Below are positions 58,968 to 64,000 of a stretch of 64,000 nucleotides of DNA, piece after piece. The notes beneath the pieces were generated by a model. It did not search any database. It was given only the letters and a program-made list of their open reading frames with translations, and was not told the origin of the DNA. The number at the start of each line of letters is the position of its first letter. Within the stretch, counting starts at the first letter, position 1. The translations under genes were made by a program, and so were the position numbers. Source of the DNA: Copromyces sp. CBS 386.78 (taxonomy: Eukaryota; Ascomycota; Sordariomycetes; Sordariales; Sordariaceae); the NCBI GenBank assembly GCA_030685235.1, contig MU839195.1:80985-144984 (forward strand), in the 5' to 3' direction.

Positions 58968-59469
58968 GAAATTATAGTATTATAAACATTAGTTATCTTC
59001 AATAAGGCTCCTTTCGAACTATTAGTATAAGTGAAAATCCTCCTTACTTAATATTAGTTGGTTAGTACGGTTAAATATACGTTCTAATAATATATAAGAA
59101 TAGAGTATATTATATTACCGAGTAAATAAATATATATAAGGCGGTAAATTGTCGGGGTAGGGGTTACGGATATTCGGTATTACTCCTAGAATAATATAGT
59201 ATTAATTAAGGACTATACTTAGAGCGCGCTAATATATATAGTATAATACCGTACCTATCCAACGTTTATTTATAAATTTACATTTTAAGCGGACTCTCTA
59301 ATTTTATAACGATTTTATAATCGAAGTTTTTATAACTTTAATTATTTTAAAAGATTAAGTAATAATATAATTAATAAAGTTATTACCTATATTAGAGGAT
59401 AATTAATATATAAAATTTAATATAGGAGGTAATATAGTATACGTATATAGGGATCTTTAAGGATTATTA
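58968..59469. repeat. AT-rich RIP-mutated DNA, unassigned
   Basis: No feature recognised apart from continued RIP bias. Confidence 0.4.
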
Positions 59470-60695
59470 TTTATTTATAATAATAAAACCCTCTAAGTAT
59501 CAGTTAACCAATTTAATTAGAAATATAATTCTAATATTAAAATTAAGTTGTTTATTAGTATAATACGCTAACTAATCCTCTTTTATAAATATAAGAGTAT
59601 TTTCAATATAATTAAAGATCGCCTTTTACTATATAAAGAAATTCATAAATCTTTTATATATAATATGAAATTCGTTAACCGTAGTAGCGTAAATAACGTG
59701 CACTTAGAGATTATATAGGCCCTACCTTAAGTATTCTACAATAGGCGGTGGCGGTCTAACGCGGTTATTACTATTGGTAATACGATTTAGGCGTTTGATA
59801 ATAGTATAATTTAGGGGATTAACTTCCTTTTCCTCAATATCGACATTATTATATTAGGGAGCCCAGTTTCGCCCGGCCTCTTATACTTACTAGGTGGCAG
59901 CAATTGTTCGGATAATAGCAGCGGCAATTATTTTACTCTATTTCTCCCTAAATCTTTTAATAAAGTTCTTATTAATATAAAAAATACAAAGTTAGGACTT
60001 AATTTAGCGGTAAACCTTTTTAATAATAATTCGTATAGCGGTATTAAAGTTAGTAATAATAATAAGAGGGAGATTAGCACTAATTTATTAACGACGAATA
60101 TTAACTTATACTATTAATTAATTAAAACTTTTTTACGTTTCGTTATTAATGAGGCTAAAGGCGCAATTAAACGTATAATTGAAGCTATTCTTATTAATAA
60201 TTTAAAAGAAATAGAAGCCCTTATTATTAGTTTTATATATATTATTATATATTTATACTTAGGGGTTAAACTTCTATTACTATTTATACTATAAATTAAT
60301 TTAGAAAAGACCATATAATTTAGTTTTTTCCTTATTAACTTACTTAATAATATACTAAACTCCCTACTTATCGAATTCTTTTAAAATCGTTTAAAAGGGG
60401 TTATAACGAACGGTTACCTCCTTTTTTAATATATAGCGAAAGTTTTTAAACTATCTTTTACTAAAGATTAGATTAGGAAATTTTATTCGTATATTTTTAG
60501 CGATTTCGCAGTTAGTAATAGTGGGGCGGCGAAAGTATATACGTATAAAGGTCTTATACTTATTATTAAAAATACTACGAATTTAAAGGATAATACTAGT
60601 AGGGTAATTATAATAAAGCTCTTTAATTTCTAAACTCTATTTACGTTTAGTATACCCTTTTTAAGGGTAGTCTTTTTTACTGGTAGAAGTTAATC
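59470..60695 (+). pseudogene. RIP-broken frame of about 400 codons, unknown family
   Basis: One plus-strand frame runs about 1.2 kb with TAA/TAG stops only. Readable blocks are FYKYKSIFNIIKDRLLLYKE, NRRWRSNAVITIGNTI, NIDIIILGSPVSPGLLYLLG, ISTNLLTTNINLYY and FSDFAVSNSGAAKVYTYKG. The codon-sized preservation argues that it once coded a globular protein. No named domain is recognised. It lies in the same AT-rich block as TIR elements D and E and could be cargo or a duplicated host gene. Confidence 0.45.
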
Positions 60696-61199
60696 GAGAA
60701 TATTTTATACTATAGCGAATAGGGTTAAATAAATATTAAAGGTTAATTTTAATTGGGCTAGAGCTATTAATAGCGTAGTTTAAAGCGCGGGTTTTAATAT
60801 AATTGTAACCTTACGATAAACCCTATTTATAAAATACTATTTCGAAACTTTTATAAGTATCGTACTTAATCGTAAGAAGTAAAATAGGGATAGGGGTAGG
60901 TTAGGTAAGAGGGGTGATAATTTTATTATCGCCTTCATTATCATTTAAATCGCTAAAATCGTTAGAATTATTAGAATTATTAGAATTAGAATTAGAATTT
61001 ATATTATATAATTCAATTTCAATTTAGGTAGAAGTAGGCTCAATTAGCTAAATTGGGGTATTATTAAGGGGGGGGAGGAGGGCGGGGTCAATAAAATCGT
61101 TAAGGATATTCGCGCTACGGTCGTACATAGCCGTCGGCTGGGTCGCTATATCGGCTATTTATATTACAATTAGTTAGGGAAACGTATAGAAAAGATAAC

Positions 61200-61551
61200 G
61201 GATTAATTTTTACCGTTAATAAATGCTAGCGCTTTATTTACTTAGGAATATTTCGTAATATGCGCGATAGTAGTTTAATTAATTATAGGGAGGGTAGTAA
61301 TAGTAATAGTAATAGAGGAAGCGATGCGATACGACGATATAAATTATTAAATATAACAATAGATTACGAAATTTAGTACGTATAGGGGTTTGAATGTATA
61401 ATAGGCTGTAATTTAGGGGCTTAGCGGCCGCGGTACGAGCGGGACCGCTGTTAATCGACGGCGGGAGCGTAGGGTTAGGGATATGTATAAGGAAAAAAGT
61501 GGAGTACAGTCCGATAAGACCTTTTAGATAGTACGAGTAGACTACTTTTAA
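61200..61551 (-). mobile_element. Fragment of a B/C-type TIR element (E)
   Basis: Read on the minus strand it matches the left part of element B (AACTACTATCGCGC, ATTACGAAATATT, AAATAAAGCGCTA) with an outer end like element C (CACTTTTTCC, ATATCCCTAACCCT). The opposite TIR was not found, so it is truncated. A short AGAATT repeat lies just left, at about 60960-61010. Confidence 0.65.
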
Positions 61552-61686
61552 AATTACTATTTAAATTATACCGTTTAATCGGCTTAATAAGGAATAGCGT
61601 AATATTATTATAAAATACTCGGGTATTTGGCCTATTTTAATTAACTAATTAACTATAAAGGTATAAAAATTTAATTGCTCTTTTTT

Positions 61687-61737
61687 TTAAAACCGATAAA
61701 GGGGGGTTATTGTTATCCCCCCCCCTATCGGTTTTAA
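61687..61737. repeat. Perfect inverted repeat with G/C-run arms
   Basis: TTAAAACCGATA (61687-61698) and TATCGGTTTTAA (61726-61737) flank six G and nine C around a 10-base loop. In a RIP-bleached region such an intact GC-rich hairpin stands out. It may be the core of a small foldback element. Confidence 0.85.
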
Positions 61738-63364
61738 ACAAGCTCTAATTAATTACTTAATAATATACTCGTTTCTAAGTAAATTTAAAATTTAGAAATT
61801 ATATATATATCTTCTTTGGTCTAAAATAAACTACCAATATAAAATTTATAGAATTCATATATAAGGCCTCGTTTAATTAACGGATTACTTTTATTACTCT
61901 TAACGAATTATATATTATATTTTAATAGTATCACGGGGTAAGGCGAACGTTAGGTATCTATAAAGATATTCGTAATTGTACGAGGAAGAGGAAGCTATCT
62001 AGGGGAGCCCTAATAGCTATTTATATATAGTGAGTATATAGCCCGTATAGCTTAGTCGTCTTATAGATTATTTTATAGGCTAGTATAATTTGTACAATTT
62101 TAACGATAGGAGTAGGTTAATAACCGTAGCTAGTTAAATATTAAATACGTTCAGCCGTATCTATTATATTTAGTCTCTATAACTAATTAGAATATACTAT
62201 TAACCTGGCAATTATTACCGTAATAAAAATAACGATATAAAACGGTTAATTAATTATAAATAGCCTTATAATACTTCCTTTGCTTAAAATACCCCTAAAG
62301 TAAAAAATTTAATATACTTCCCTTTTTAATCTCCTTTATAATATTTATTATTTACCCTTTTTATATTATTTTTACTTTCCTTTTTAAGCCGCTACTTTGC
62401 TTTCTTAATAACGGGGTAATCGCTGTACTATTAGTATTATATTTATTTTTCCCGGCGGTTAGTCCGTCCTAGTGGCCTTCTTTAAAACCTTTTTAGCTCT
62501 ATAGCAATACTTCTTATTTACAATTTATTATAATAATACTAATATATTTAGATTATTATTATAAAATTTTTTAAAGTCGTTAATATAATACTTTACGTCC
62601 TTCTATAATTACTAAGTAAGATTGTAGGGGCTTCCTTAAATTACCTAGTACTCTTATTTACTATTTTTTATATTGTAACGGTAATTGTCGATAATTTTAT
62701 AGAATTATTTAATTATATTTTTATTGTTATTTATTCGTTTTATAATCCGCTCGTTATTTATTCGGATATTTTAGGTTTTATCCTACACGGAAATTCTTGA
62801 ATAATTTTAAAGTTTTATTATATTAACGTAGAAAGTATAACTATATTTTATATTAATAGGGAACTTTAATATAACGTAGTAGCTATTTATTTTTACGATT
62901 TCGAAAGGCCTTTCCTATAATAGCGTAAACTTAGTTTACGGGTAGCCCAATACGAAATTAATTATATTAAATAAGATTTTATCGCTAATATAGTATTTCG
63001 GCGTATTAGACTATTTTTCGTTAACGGTTTCCTCGTATTATATTTAATTGTTTTTAATTATAATAATAATTTTATTTAATATTATACTAAATTAATTAGC
63101 GATTTTATTAGCTTTAAAATATTCCGCCCGCTATATTTTAAAAAGTTTTAATAGGCATAGTTAGGCAAATTTAATTCTTATCCGAAGGTAAAAATTATAA
63201 TTTATAAAGAATAGAGATACGCCGGTATTATTTGAATATATATTATTGCCCGCGAATTCTATTAGGGGTAATTAATCGATTTAATTATTTTAAACTTAAT
63301 TAATATAAATATAAAAGAAATATTCTTATTTAACGTTAATACATTCAGTTTAACTATTAATTTC
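61738..63364. repeat. AT-rich RIP-mutated DNA, coding-like on plus strand at 62670-63350
   Basis: A plus-strand frame at about 62670-63350 is fairly open, with TAA/TAG and a few TGA stops. I could not place it in an LTR-retrotransposon domain, although it ends just before an LTR-like segment. Confidence 0.35.
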
Positions 63365-63640
63365 TGTAAGGGTGCAGCAGAGCGATACGCAGGTGCTGGC
63401 CAGAAGGCAATCTATTGAGGTTCTATGAGGAGAAAAGGGAAGAAAGACTAACCCGTAGGGCGGTCTGGCTACCTATCCTTTTATAGCCGTATATTGTACG
63501 TAGATACCTAACTGCCTAAGGCAATATAATAGGGGTTAGAGGAGCCCCGAGGGTATTCGAAGGGCGTACCAACTTACTGTACCGGTACCGGTCTAATTAA
63601 CTGTATACTAAATACTAATATTAAACGCCAAACCTAAAAT
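63365..63640. repeat. LTR-like segment with normal base composition
   Basis: Begins TGTAAGGGTGCAGC and has lower AT than its flanks. A TATAAAAGG box is present on the minus strand (near 63480), so the LTR may be on the minus strand. The far end is uncertain (GGTACCGGTAC region near 63580-63590), and no partner LTR lies in the window. Confidence 0.4.
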
Positions 63641-63907
63641 ATAAACCCCCCCCTTCTCTAACTACAAATACGTCGTATAAATTATACTTATTATTTATAT
63701 TAACTAGATCTCACCCCTCTTCTAAATTTACTTTCTCTCTCTTTCTTATTTCCTATTAATAACTGTAATTATAATATCAATATACCTTCGCCCAAATATC
63801 CTTCCCTACCTAATACTTTATTACCTTTATTACTAATCCTTTACTATTTCCCGACTATCTTTAGAACTTAGAACCTATTATTCTAATTTACTTCTATTAA
63901 TTAATAT

Positions 63908-64000
63908 GAGAATGTCTTTTCGCACCGTAATGAATGTCTTCCGGCACCGTAGCCCCACCCTTCCCGCGCGCCAAGGCACACTAATGCACCCCAAAAATTT
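63908..64000. mobile_element. Left end of another GAGAA-type TIR element, cut by the window edge
   Basis: Starts GAGAATGTCTTTTCGCACCG and continues with GTCTTCCGGCACCGTAGCCC and CCCTTCCCGCGCGCC, matching the TIR of element A closely. It is not RIP-mutated. The other end lies beyond the window. Confidence 0.8.

Overview
Organism: the window looks like a filamentous ascomycete (Pezizomycotina, probably a sordariomycete). Two long AT-rich blocks (about 1-27.4 kb and 40.7-64 kb) carry the signature of repeat-induced point mutation (RIP). CpA and TpG are depleted, TpA is in excess, and reading frames are broken almost only by TAA/TAG in place of CAA/CAG/TGG. Between them is an island of about 13 kb (27.4-40.6 kb) with ordinary base composition. 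It holds a HET-domain (heterokaryon incompatibility) gene, two secreted Hce2/Ecp2-like proteins and a 5'-nucleotidase. Left block: an old minus-strand Ty3/Gypsy element (5' LTR at 16047-16277, integrase remnant near 1.53 kb) was cut by three later insertions. These are a complete plus-strand Gypsy (2589-9808, 309-bp LTRs, target duplication ATACG) and two TIR elements with 8-bp target duplications (11865-12445 and 12529-13806). Removing the insertions restores a continuous PR-RT-RNase H order in the old element. After an unassigned stretch holding a 449-bp MITE (18020-18468) comes a complete plus-strand chromovirus (19258-27401, 238-bp LTRs, chromodomain). It holds a nearly unmutated TIR element full of 9-bp repeats (20013-20674). 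Gene island: from left to right there is a palindrome-rich patch with Pol III-like boxes (29.2-29.75 kb), then a minus-strand HET gene with one in-frame TAG of RIP type. A TIR element abuts the HET start, and another TIR element splits an old minus-strand gene. Two tandemly duplicated six-cysteine secreted proteins follow, then a 5'-nucleotidase with two CACGTG sites upstream. All recognisable genes are on the minus strand. Right block: no complete known transposon was recognised. It holds tandem protein-coding repeats (41-46.7 kb), one RIP-broken plus-strand frame of about 1,400 codons (48.7-53.0 kb) and a second of about 400 codons (59.5-60.7 kb), neither matching a family I know. It also holds RIP-mutated TIR elements, an LTR fragment of the 2.6-kb family, and the edge of another TIR element at 63908. 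The long frames in 40.7-53 kb are the best candidates for something undescribed. All homology calls are from reading motifs by eye; no search was run.
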